DNA from: Rhodovastum sp963709085
Lineage (GTDB): Bacteria; Pseudomonadota; Alphaproteobacteria; Acetobacterales; Acetobacteraceae
Length of the DNA stretch: 64,000 nt
Direction: 5' to 3'
Assembly: GCA_963709085.1 (NCBI GenBank)
Contig: CAVPVB010000007.1
Location: 1,302,001-1,366,000, forward strand
Positions 37,020-46,127 of this stretch are shown here, in pieces (positions within the stretch are counted from its first letter, which is position 1; each line of letters starts with the position of its first letter). The position numbers and the translations under genes are program-made. The notes beneath the pieces are model-generated. The model was not told the DNA's origin. It searched no databases and worked only from the letters and a program-made list of their open reading frames with translations.

Positions 37020-37340
37020 CTATCGCCAGGCCCGGCTCAGGAGAGCATCCATGGCGTTGATAATCCGGTGATCCTCGGGCGCAAGTGAGGCAATGGCGGG
37101 GCCGAGAGCGTCGCGTGGGACATTCGTGATCTGGAGCGGATCAAGGACGACCGGCCGGTCATCGATCACAAAGTGCGGCCCAACGTCTCTGTCGGCGGCG
37201 CCGAACTCCTCTGCGGCCACAAGGGGTACGATGACCCGCCGCTTCGAGCGGCGAAAGCGGTTGGATTGGACCATGAGGACAAACGGGATGACCCGCTGAC
37301 TCCGTCCGGGATTGCGATGGACGTCGAATTGCTCGGACAT
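37020..37340 (-). CDS. ccdB: CcdB-type toxin
   Basis: 106-residue toxin of the CcdB family, which poisons DNA gyrase. Family pattern: FDVHRNPG at the N-terminus, IPFVLMVQSNRF, RVIVPLV, PHFVIDDRPVVLDPLQITNVPRDALG and ASLAPEDHRIINAMDALLSRAW. The C-terminus is WR rather than the WGI of the F-plasmid toxin that contacts gyrase, so activity may differ. Its ATG overlaps the ccdA stop (ATGA), the standard order antitoxin-toxin. Flanked by an IS630 remnant and the partial 122-bp element. Confidence 0.85.
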   Translation of the reverse strand: MSEQFDVHRNPGRSQRVIPFVLMVQSNRFRRSKRRVIVPLVAAEEFGAADRDVGPHFVIDDRPVVLDPLQITNVPRDALGPAIASLAPEDHRIINAMDALLSRAWR

Positions 37341-37585
37341 CAGAGGCTGTCGAATTCGTCCGCGAGCGTGCTGTGTTTCGCGACGAAGGCATCGCTGGCG
37401 GCGATGTGGGCGGCGATCTGCTGCTCGTGCCGGGCAGCCTGTGCCTCGGCGCCGTCGACAAAGGCCGCCAGCAGGCGTTCGACCGTCTCGGACAGATTGG
37501 GGGTGATACCCCGCGCCCGGCGCACGAGATCCTCGTTCAAGGTCATGTTCACCGGACGTTTGGAGGCGGCTCTGTCGTAACCCAA
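37340..37585 (-). CDS. ccdA: CcdA-type antitoxin
   Basis: About 81-residue antitoxin. It contains the ribbon-helix-helix part ASKRPVNMTLNEDLVRRARGI and a C-terminal toxin-binding tail ending HSTLADEFDSL. The TTG at 37583-37585 is suggested as start because GCAGGAG lies 8 bp upstream and the product begins GYDRAASKRPVN; ATG at 37612 or 37648 is possible. It should autoregulate the pair. As a plasmid- or island-type addiction module it could stabilise this mobile region. Confidence 0.8.
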   Translation of the reverse strand: MGYDRAASKRPVNMTLNEDLVRRARGITPNLSETVERLLAAFVDGAEAQAARHEQQIAAHIAASDAFVAKHSTLADEFDSL

Positions 37586-37683
37586 GGGTATGGCTCCTGC
37601 ACTAATGCGCATGATATGCGTATTCGCCGCGGAAGGACAAATGTTCATTATTTGTTCTTATTACCTTGCGTTGGCCGCTGAGA

Positions 37684-37739
37684 GTCTGTCTCGAAACGGG
37701 TGCGGGGGGCTTGAAACCGGATGAGTCCAGGGAATCTAA
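37684..37739. repeat. Left half of the 122-bp element, cut by IS701
   Basis: From CTGTCTCGAAACGGGTG through GAGTCCAGGGAATCTAA this matches 34692-34747. At CTAA it is replaced by the left end of the IS701 element, whose targets are four-base YTAR sequences. The right half is absent beyond the IS701, so a rearrangement followed. Confidence 0.8.
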
Positions 37740-39254
37740 TCTCACTGTGTCATAAAGTTGTTGCCCGATTCGGCGTGGATTTGGCAGGGATGGAGATTCT
37801 CACTCGTGGAGGCGGGTTGTGGGTCTCGAAACCAAAGCGGGCGCCAGCGAATCACGGTTCGCTGCCTATGTCGAGGCGATTGCGTCGGCGCTGGGACACG
37901 CCGATCGCGCGGCTCCGTTCCAATCATATTGCGCGGGTCTGCTGCTGCCCGACGACCGCAAAAGTGTCGAGCCGATGGCCGCGCGTGCAGCCGGCGCGGG
38001 TGCGGGCGGCGCATCAGTCGCTCCATCACTTCGTGGCAAAATCCGATTGGTCGGACGACACCGTGCTGGCGGCGGTGCGCGCGCGCGTCCTGCCCATCAT
38101 CAAGCAGCGTGGCCCGATCCGCGCGCTGATCATCGACGACACCGGCATGCCGAAGAAAGGCCGGCACTCGGTCGGCGTCGCGCGGCAGTACTGCGGGCAG
38201 CTTGGCAAACAGGACAACTGCCAGGTTGCCGTGAGCCTGTCGGCCGCCAATGATTACGCCAGCGTGCCCATCGCCTATCGCCTGTATCTGCCGCATGAGT
38301 GGGTCGATGACCCTGACCGGCGAGCTCAGGCAGGCGTGCCTGATGATGTCGTCTTCCAGACCAAGCCCCAAATAGCGCTGGACCAGCTCCGTGCCGCTCG
38401 CGCGGCCGGGATCGAAGCCAAAGTTGTATTGGCCGCCGCAGGCTACGGCACCGACACCGACTTCCGGGACGGCATCACCGAGATCCGCCTTCCCTATGCC
38501 GTCGGCATTCAGTCCTCCATCAGCCTGTGGCCGCCCGGCGCCGAGCCTCTGCCGCCGAAGCAATGGAGTGGTCGGGGTCGTCCACCGTCCGCGATTCGTC
38601 GCGACGCCGAGCATCAGCCGGTCTCAGCCAAACAACTGGCGCTGGGCCTGCCAAAATCGGCCTGGCGGCGGGGTTACCTGGCGGGAAGGCAGCAACACCA
38701 GGCTCGCCTCACGCTTCGCCGCCGTGCGTGTCCGCCCCGCACATCGCGATTACGAACGCTCCGCGCCGCGGCCCGAGGAATGGTGCCTGATCGAATGGCC
38801 CGCCGACGAACCCGAGCCGACAAAATATTTCCTGTCCACGCTGCCCGCGAACATCAGCCGACGTGCCCTGGTGAACGCCACCAAGCTGCGCTGGCGGATT
38901 GAGCGGGACTATCAGGACCTCAAACAGGAACTCGGGCTTGATCACTACGAAGGGCGAGGCTGGCGTGGCTTTCACCACCACGCCACGCTGTGCATAGCCG
39001 CCTTCGGATTCCTGGTCTCCGAAAGGGAGACAATTCCCCCCTCAGGGCCACGCGACGGAGTTCTCGGCGAAGAATATCCCCTTCCCGTTGGTTATCGACC
39101 CCGCGGATCCCCCGATCAGACCTGAACGTCATGTGCCCAACGCGATTACCTCCGTCCGGGTCGCCATCGCACGCGCTATCGCTCGTAGCCTCCCGCGCTG
39201 CCCCTGCTGCCAGCGACGCCACGGCCGCACCCAGTTTATGACACAGTAAGATTA
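37736..39254 (+). mobile_element. IS701-family element
   Basis: The ends are inverted: CTCACTGTGTCATAAA at the left and the complement of TTTATGACACAGTAAGA at the right. Flanking four-base sequences CTAA and TTAG fit the family's YTAR target but are not identical, consistent with recombination between two copies (see 34361-34686). Confidence 0.8.
37819..39125 (+). pseudogene. IS701-family transposase, two frameshifts
   Basis: N-terminus VGLETKAGASESRFAAYVEAI up to about 37985; then the next frame continues VQPARVRAAHQSLHHFVAKS and the catalytic IIDDTGMPKKGRHSVGVARQYCG; a second shift near 38670 leads to YERSAPRPEEWCLIEWPADE, RWRIERDYQDLKQELGLDHYEG and the C-terminus. Not functional as it stands. 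Confidence 0.82.
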
Positions 39255-39452
39255 GCGGCTTCCGAACCGCCCGACGAACCTTGGCTGGCGACGAGGCGAT
39301 GGCGATGATGCGGAAGGGACAGGTTCGCAAGATCGGCGGTCGCGACATGAAGGCCCAGGCAGTCTTCGTGGCTGAACTGTTCCAACTCGCCGCCTGACCA
39401 AAGCCCGCCGCAAGCCCTCGCTTGGCTCTTTAACCGGGTTTGCAACAGAACC
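39255..39452 (+). mobile_element. IS6-family remnant (copy A), right end
   Basis: The last 45 codons of an IS6-type transposase (FRTARRTLAGDEAMAMMRKG, then VFVAELFQLAA and stop) followed by the element end TTTGCAACAGAACC at 39452. It abuts IS701 directly. Near-identical to the corresponding parts of copies B, D and E. Confidence 0.88.
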
Positions 39453-39891
39453 GGATCGAGACCCTCTCGATTAACAGACTGATTTTCTTATGATTCTGCC
39501 AATTTTGGCGATGCATCAACTCCTGCAAGAACCGGGCGTTATCGCGCGTGAGCCGGTCAACCGCTGCCGGGCAGCGCAATTGGCAGGTCCAGGCTGATTA
39601 GGCGGTGCCAGGGCACCCCCCCAGATTACCCTCCAAATTTTAGACGATCTCAAACTCGCATTCAGCTTGAGGGCATCATTATCATCGGGTATGTTATTTG
39701 AGTCTCGCAAAGGGCAGGAGGTGGTAGTGCTTTCGTCACCACAGCGGCGATGATGATGATGATGAGCTGGGCAAGCTCAAATTCTCCAATGCTGGTTTTC
39801 GTAAACTCGAAGCTTAGCCGCTGATGACAAAGTCACAATCCCATTATTCCGATCTCCAATCGTTAACAACGACTGAACATGGCACATTTGC
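39453..39891. other. Non-coding segment
   Basis: No gene with recognisable features. The segment is less GC-rich, and contains a (GAT)n-like run at 39749-39766. It ends with ACATTTGC, the target of the neighbouring ISL3 element. Confidence 0.5.
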
Positions 39892-41372
39892 GGCTCCTCG
39901 CTGTCATGCGTGGATGGGAACGGGCTGATGCGGGCAACCGGAGGTCGAGCTTCCCTGCGAGGAGGTAGACCATGGCTATGAGATTGCGGTTTGAGCGGTA
40001 GCCCCGTGCCTTGGCTTTGGCGGCCTGCACGAGGCTGTTGATGCCCTCAATCAAGCCGTTGGCAATATTGCTGTGAAACCACCGCAATACGCCGTTCCAG
40101 TGGCGTTCGACAGTACGTGCGGCCTCGATCATTGGCTCGAGCCGGCTGTGGGTGGCCCAGAAGTACCATCTCTTGAAATGATCGGCCGCTGCCTCGACCG
40201 AGGGTTGATCATACAGATCCTGAAAGGCCAACCTGATCTGGTAGGCGCGAGCGGTCTTGAGGTTGCTGCGGGCGAGGCTGTCGCGGGTCTCGCGCTGACC
40301 GCCGGAGAGGTTGGTTGCGTTCTTCAGCCACACATAGCGGCTCTTCTTCAACTCCGGTCGGCTCTTCACCTCCTCGCGCCGCACCTTATCGACCGCGTCG
40401 TTGATGATCTTGACCGCATGGAACTTGTCGAAGGTGATGGCTGCTTTGGGCAGGTTCTCGCCGATGCCCTTGATGAAGGCGGCGCTCATGTCGATGCAGA
40501 CCTCGGCGATCGCCGCCGGGTCGCCACCATGCGCGGTGAGATCCTCGGCAAAGGCCGCGACGCTCGCAGCGTCCTTGCCCTCGGTGGCGAACAGCACCCG
40601 CGCCTGGTCGATGTCGACAAACAGCGAGATGAACTCCTGGCCGCGCCGGGCGGCGGTCTCATCGACGGCGAGCCTGCTCACGCCCGAGGCGTCCGATGCG
40701 GCCCTGGCCTTGTCCACATAGTGGTGGATCACCCGCCACAGCCTGGTGTCGTGTTCGCCCACCATCCGGGCCACCGCCCTGACCGGCATGGCCGGGACCA
40801 TGGTCATGATCATTGCCTCGAACAGCAGGGTGAAGCCGCTGCCCGGCCGTGCCCACGGCACGCCGATCTTCTTGATGCCGCACTGCTCGCAGCGCACCCG
40901 CGGCACGCGGGCGTTCAGGCCTTACCTTTACCCGCATCGTGGCAAAGCCCTGCGCTACTATAGAACGACATCATGTCGATCCGCAGCCGAGCGCCGAAAA
41001 TGGCAGATTTTCCAAATGCCCGTTGCGAAAGCGGGCGTATGCTGCACCTGCGTTCCAAGGGGCTTCCCTCAGCTACGGCGTACAGATGGCTAGGCTAACA
41101 TAATGATAAAATTGCATCTTTCTAGATGCGGGTAAAGGTAAGGCGTTCAGGCAAGCCTGGTGCTGGAAGAAATTGAGGTGGCGCCAGCTCGTCCGCTCGG
41201 TGTCGTGGGCCGGACAGTCCGCGGCGCCGCAGGCCGGGCAGGCAAAGCGGCTGCCGGGAGCAAAGTCGATCTGGATATCGAGCCGGTGCGCCTCAGGGTC
41301 GAAGTCGCTGCGGCTCACCGTCCAGGGCGGGGTCAGGCCCAGCGCCTGTTGCAGAAGAGATGTGTCACGCAT
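39863..41372 (-). pseudogene. ISL3-family transposase interrupted by a 222-bp element
   Basis: Starts at 41372 (MRDTSLLQQALGLTPPW) with the zinc-binding CPACGAADCPAHD; after NFFQHQACLNA the 222-bp element intervenes, and the gene resumes as RVPRVRCEQCGIKKIGVPW. DDE residues lie in LAVDETAARRG, EVCIDMSAAFIKG and LIEGINSLVQAAKAKARG. Without the insertion the frame is intact. The frame runs past the left end of the element and takes its stop codon from flanking DNA at 39863. Confidence 0.88.
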
Positions 41373-41633
41373 GGTTGGCCCTCCACGCCCGGCCCCGTCC
41401 TGGTCCAGCCTGGCGCTGTGCTCGCCACCGTCAAGGACGCTACGCGCCGCGCAAGCTCGCGCGGTGGCCTGCGGCCATCCTTGACCGCGGCTGCGCGCGG
41501 ACGCCCTGGGGGTCGTCAGGCCGGGACGAAGAAACGGCTCCTTACCGCCGAACCAAGAAACGCCAGTAGGTGGGTAGCCTCAGTGGGCCAAGCAAGGCCG
41601 CTCATGACTGGCCATCCCAAACGGCGAGGAGCC
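39892..41633 (-). mobile_element. ISL3-family element
   Basis: Ends GGCTCCTCGCTGT (39892) and complement GGCTCCTCGCCGT (ending 41633) are flanked by the perfect 8-bp repeat ACATTTGC (39884-39891 and 41634-41641). It has one transposase gene on the minus strand, interrupted by copy 3 of the 222-bp element. Confidence 0.92.
40921..41142 (-). mobile_element. 222-bp non-autonomous element, copy 3
   Basis: Reverse orientation to copies 1 and 2. Duplication GCGTTCAGGC (40911-40920 and 41143-41152). It differs from the other copies by a single base at about 41081 (GCGTACAG for GCGCACAG). Inserted in the ISL3 transposase gene. Confidence 0.95.
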
Positions 41634-41641
41634 ACATTTGC

Positions 41642-41900
41642 TGTCACTGTACGAGAGAGAGTCGAATGATAGATTACACCTCCCCCTACGAGCGTGGTAT
41701 CACTGAGACAAGTACTGGAGTAAGACGACAACCAAGCGGAACTAACTCTTACAAAGCAACGACAGAGACTTGCGATTACTGTTCATTGCTAAAAAAGACC
41801 ATTACAGCGTCTTTATTTCCAGAAAGTTCGTGGCTAGTAATTCAGCCAACTAAACGGAGGGGCGTTTTTTAATACAATAAGAACGCTTGTTATTAACGCA
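41642..41900. other. Low-GC leader of the TylF-like gene
   Basis: AT-rich DNA between the ISL3 element and the broken methyltransferase. An open frame continuing from inside the ISL3 element to 41872 (part reads MIDYTSPYERGITETSTG) has no recognisable similarity and is probably chance. Confidence 0.4.
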
Positions 41901-42577
41901 TTGGATAAAAGAGGTTTTTCGCTTGTCAAGCGACTTCCTTACGACCGCGTTAGGAGAGAACTGGGTCAAGACTGGCCGATGTTTGGCTACTCCATGGTGG
42001 GGCATCGTCGATTGGACAACATCGAGCAGTGCATAAGATCTGTGGTTCAAGACCATATTGCAGGCGATTTCGTTGAGTGCGGCGTCTGGCGGGGCGGAGC
42101 TTCAATCTTCGCCAAAGGAGTTCTGAATTCGCTTAACGTTACGGATCGTAAGGTGTGGCTCGCTGGTAGCTTCGAAGGGATGCCAGTTCAGACCGAAAAT
42201 GACAAGGTCGATATAGACCTAACTGGAAATTCCGTGCTGGCCGTTTCTCTTGAGCGGGTGCGAGAAGCGTTTAATGATTTTGGTTTACTTGACGAGAATG
42301 TAGAGTTCATCAAATGATGGTTTTCAGAAACTTTACCATCTGCACCAATAAAAAAATAGCAATTCTACGATTGGATGGCGACTATTACGGTTCTACGATG
42401 GATGCCCTCGATGCATTATATGACCGGGTAGTGTGCGGCGGGTATATCATAATTGATGATTATGGCGATTTTGCTTCCTGCCGAAACGCGGTGGCTGATT
42501 TTTGCGCTAAGCGACGTTTATCCCCAGACATCATCTCGATTGACAGAAATGGTGTGTATTGGCGTGTTTGCAATTAA
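41901..42577 (+). pseudogene. TylF/MycF-type O-methyltransferase, frameshifted
   Basis: Two frames of one gene. The first (to 42317) reads MVGHRRLDNIEQCIRSVVQD, GDFVECGVWRGGASIFAKG (SAM motif), LAGSFEGMP and LLDENVEFIK; the second reads KKIAILRLDGDYYGSTMDALDAL (metal-binding Asp residues) and GGYIIIDDYGDF. The frame is lost near 42315, where GWFxxTLP would be expected. This family methylates sugar hydroxyls, often in polysaccharide clusters. Low GC marks it as foreign. The start is uncertain (TTG at 41901 or further upstream). Confidence 0.8.
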
Positions 42578-42716
42578 CAATTGGACTCTAAGGAATCCCT
42601 CATTTTCACTGAGAGTCCGTTGGGAAAGGGGTTCCAAGTTGAACGCGACCGGTTGTAGAATCAGCCAGCTCGTATAGAACATCTGACAGGCGTTGCGATG
42701 GGTTGGCCGTAATTGC

Positions 42717-44329
42717 TCACCCCGGTTGAGCGATGGCGATTCTGGGTGTGGCTGCGAGGGCGCTGTGGAGGTCGTTGAGAATGGAGCGTCGGTTGGCCTT
42801 GGCGGTGCTGGCGACGGAGCGGAAGGCGGCATAGGTGTGCGTGCCCCATTCGGAGCGAAAGCCGTTTGTCACCTTTCGGAAGATGACGCTGGGACGCAGC
42901 GCGCGCTCGGAGCAGTTGTTGGTGGCCGGCACGGCACGGTCGGTGACGAAGATGAACAGATGCGCGCGCTCGCGGGCGATGCGGCGGCGCAATTTCTCGG
43001 CTACCTCGCCGCGGCGCGGCAGCGCCAGCAGGCGGTCCAGTCTGCGATCCAGATCGGCGCGATACTGTGCCAGCGTGCTGTCGCGCAGCGTCTGCCGTCG
43101 TCGCCCGATGGCGATGGTACGCAGCAGCAGCCACTTCAGCGCGGTCGAGAAACCCTCGTCGCCGCAGTCAATCGCGTATTGCACGTCGCGCAGCAGATGG
43201 GCCAGGCACATCTGCCAGATATCGGCGTGGCCGCGCTGGATGCCCAGGTTGTCGGACACCCACACCCTCGGGCGGATAGTGCCGAACAGGGCGCGCACCA
43301 CATCGGCGCCGCGGCTGGGGCGGATGATGTGCAGCACAGCGAACGCGGTGACGAACACCCAATCCCACTGGGTTTTCTTCATCACCCGCACCGAGGTCTC
43401 GTCACTGGCAACCACCTCGGCGGCTTTGACCGTGGCGGTGATTGCCTCGGCCGCCGCCGCCAGGAGCGCGGCGGCACGGGCGAGGATGTTGCACAGCGCG
43501 CCTTCGCTGATCGACAGCACGAAGATCTCGCCGAGCAGGCAGCGCAGTCGCTCCAGCCCGATCGCGTGGGCGTAATGCAGATAGACTACCACCGCCTCAA
43601 CGGACTTGCCGAATGGCGAGCCCGGCTCCAGCCCGGCGGGGGCGGCAGCCAGTGCGCGCTCACCGCAGCAGGCAGCGCCCGCCGAACAGCCGCACCCGGG
43701 TGACATCCGGGCGGATCGGCGGCATCTCGATGCGGTCATAGACCTGTTGCGGCGTCTGTGCCACTTCCGCCCAGGCGGCGGTGCAGTGCGGGCAGGCGTT
43801 GAGCCCTTACCTTTACCCGCATCGTGGCAAAGCCCTGCGCTACTATAGAACGACATCATGTCGATCCGCAGCCGAGCGCCGAAAATGGCAGATTTTCCAA
43901 ATGCCCGTTGCGAAAGCGGGCGTATGCTGCACCTGCGTTCCAAGGGGCTTCCCTCAGCTACGGCGCACAGATGGCTAGGCTAACATAATGATAAAATTGC
44001 ATCTTTCTAGATGCGGGTAAAGGTAAGGCGTTGAGCCTGGCGTCGACGATGCGGTCGGCCGACACCGGGGCGACCTCGGCGCGGCGGCTTGGGGCCGGGG
44101 GCAGGCCCATCGGACTTCTGACCCTTGGACGGCGGCAGAGAAGAATTGTTCGGCGTCTTGCCCGGCCGCTCCAGTTTGGCCAGCCGAGCTTGCAGATCGG
44201 CGTTGCGCGCCTCCAACGCCGCAATCTGCGCCAGCGCCGCCTCCAGTTGCCAACCAACGCCAACAGAGACAGGATCAGCGCGTCCTTCTCCGCGACGGTC
44301 AGGCTGGAAAGAGCGATGGCTTGGGTCAC
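42717..44329 (-). pseudogene. IS66-family transposase, interrupted and frameshifted
   Basis: From a GTG at 44327-44329 (TQAIALSSLTVAEKDAL) the frame shifts near 44258 to LEAALAQIAALEARNADLQARL and PPSKGQKSDG, shifts again before the insertion of the 222-bp element, then resumes downstream with EPGSPFGKSVEAVVVYLHYA, the catalytic Asp in VASDETSVRV, WVSDNLG and the Glu in NNCSERALRP. Several independent lesions make it a dead copy. Confidence 0.83.
43806..44027 (-). mobile_element. 222-bp non-autonomous element, copy 4
   Basis: Same orientation as copy 3, sequence identical to copies 1 and 2. Duplication GCGTTGAGCC (43796-43805 and 44028-44037). Inserted in the zinc-finger region of the IS66 copy 2 transposase gene. 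Confidence 0.95.
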
Positions 44330-44451
44330 ACACGCAGCGAATCGACCCGCCCCTGACCGCGTCAAGCGCCATCTTGCCCACCAAACCCGCCGCCCCGCCG
44401 TCGGTCAGGCGCTAACGGGGTGAGCAATTACTCGTCAGGAGACCCGAGCCT

Positions 44452-46047
44452 ATGAAACGTCGTTCGCTGTTGTGCGGCATGGCTGCTGCCTCCCTAGTCC
44501 CACCGCTGGCTGCCCCGAGCGTCGCCCGGGCCGAGAATGCCAGTCGCCTGCGGTTCGTGCCGCGCTACGACGCCGGCGCACTGGACCCGCACTGGTCAAC
44601 GTCGGCCGGTACGCGAAACCATGCGTTTCTCGTCTTCGAGACCCTTTACGGCCTCGATGCACGGCAACAGCCTCAGCCACAGATGATCGAGGGACATACG
44701 GTCGAGGCCGACGGTCTGCACTGGACCCTCACGTTGCGTGAAGGCCTGCGGTTCCACGACAACGAACCGGTACTTGCACGCGACTGCGTGGCGAGCATCC
44801 GTCGATGGGCGGCGCGGGATGTGTTCGGCCAGGAATTGATGACCGCGACCGACGAACTCTCCGCGCCGGATGACCGGCATATCGTGTTTCGCCTGAAGCG
44901 GCCTTTCCCGCTACTGCCGATGGCACTGGGCAAGTCGCAGGGTGCGGCGCCAATGATAATGCCCGCACGGCTGGCGGAGGCCGGCAGCGGCCGGCTGATC
45001 ACCGAAGTGGTCGGCAGCGGGCCATTTCACTTCCTCGCCGCCGAGTATGTGCCCGGGGCCAGCGCGGCCTATGAGCGCTTCGGCGCCTATCGGCCACGTA
45101 CTGAGGGTGAGCCGAGCGGCACCGCAGGGCCCAAGCACGTCTATTTCGATCGCATCGAATGGCGCGTCATTCCTGATTTCGGCACCGCGCTGGCGACGCT
45201 TCGCCATGGCGAAGTTGACTGGATCGACTTCCTGCTGCCGGACCTCGCGCCGCTTGCCCGCAGCGATCCCTCCGTCACCGTGCAGGTGCAGGAGCCGAAC
45301 GGGTTGATCGCTGTCCTTCGCCTCAACCACCTCCAGCCGCCCTTCAGCAACCCAGCTATCCGCCGGGCGCTGCTGGGAGCAATCGACCAGGACGAACTGA
45401 TGCTGGCCGTGGTAGGGGACGAGGCCACATATCGGCATGCGCCGGTCGGCGTGTTCTGCCCCGATACGCCGATGGCCAATGACGCCGGGCTCGAGGTGCT
45501 GACCCGCAAGCGCGATTACCCGGCCGTGCGCGCGGCCCTTGCCGCCGCCGGCTACCAGGGCGAACCCGTGGCGCTGCTGGTCGCCGCCGACCTGCCTCCA
45601 TACCGTAGCCTTTGTTCCGTGCTTGCCGATGAGATGCAGCGCGGCGGCTTTATCGTGGACTTCCAGACAACCGACTGGAATACCCTGGTGCAGCGACGCG
45701 AGAACCGTGGACCGGTGGATCGTGGCGGGTGGAGTGCCTTTGTCACCAATGGCTGGTACGGCACGGACATGTTGACGCCTGTCATCCATACTTCTTTGCG
45801 CGGCAACGGCGCTCGCGGCTGGGCCGGCTGGCCGGACAGCCCACGCATTGAGGCGCTTCGGCAGGACTGGATGGCGAGCACGAGCCTTCCAGAGCAGCAG
45901 CGCATTGCCCGAGAGATTCAACTCCAGGCATGGATCGACGTGCCCTACGTGCCGCTTGGTCAGAACATGCAACCGACCGCTTTTCGCAGCGACCTAACCG
46001 GCATGCTGCAGGGTTTTCCGACCTTCTGGAACGTCCGCCGCAGGTGA
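44452..46047 (+). CDS. ABC transporter substrate-binding protein, family 5 (peptide/opine type)
   Basis: 531-residue periplasmic binding protein. The N-terminus MKRRSLLCGMAAASLVPPLAAPSVARAE is a signal peptide with an export cleavage site. Family-5 signatures follow: LRFVPRYDAGALDPHWST, TLREGLRFHDNEPVLARDCV, VVGSGPFHF, FSNPAIRRALLGAIDQ. The likely ligand is a peptide or similar amine compound. The gene is intact but orphaned: permease and ATPase genes are not in the window. Its ATG lies only 20 bp from the end of IS66 copy 2, with AGGAG just inside that gap, so its native promoter has been displaced. Confidence 0.9.
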   Translation: MKRRSLLCGMAAASLVPPLAAPSVARAENASRLRFVPRYDAGALDPHWSTSAGTRNHAFLVFETLYGLDARQQPQPQMIEGHTVEADGLHWTLTLREGLRFHDNEPVLARDCVASIRRWAARDVFGQELMTATDELSAPDDRHIVFRLKRPFPLLPMALGKSQGAAPMIMPARLAEAGSGRLITEVVGSGPFHFLAAEYVPGASAAYERFGAYRPRTEGEPSGTAGPKHVYFDRIEWRVIPDFGTALATLRHGEVDWIDFLLPDLAPLARSDPSVTVQVQEPNGLIAVLRLNHLQPPFSNPAIRRALLGAIDQDELMLAVVGDEATYRHAPVGVFCPDTPMANDAGLEVLTRKRDYPAVRAALAAAGYQGEPVALLVAADLPPYRSLCSVLADEMQRGGFIVDFQTTDWNTLVQRRENRGPVDRGGWSAFVTNGWYGTDMLTPVIHTSLRGNGARGWAGWPDSPRIEALRQDWMASTSLPEQQRIAREIQLQAWIDVPYVPLGQNMQPTAFRSDLTGMLQGFPTFWNVRRR

Positions 46048-46127
46048 ATCCGTCATGAGCTCTCCCGCCGCCAATGCCGCGATCTGAACATTCTTCACTC
46101 TGGGACGCGGCGCAAGGCTGTTCAACG

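Larger units (their letters stand above)
42709..44431 (-). mobile_element. IS66-family element (copy 2)
   Basis: Inverted ends GTAATTGCTCACCCCG (42709) and complement (ending 44431). The flanking 8-mers GGTTGGCC and TCGTCAGG differ, so the original duplication is lost, pointing to a rearrangement. Contains copy 4 of the 222-bp element. Confidence 0.85.
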
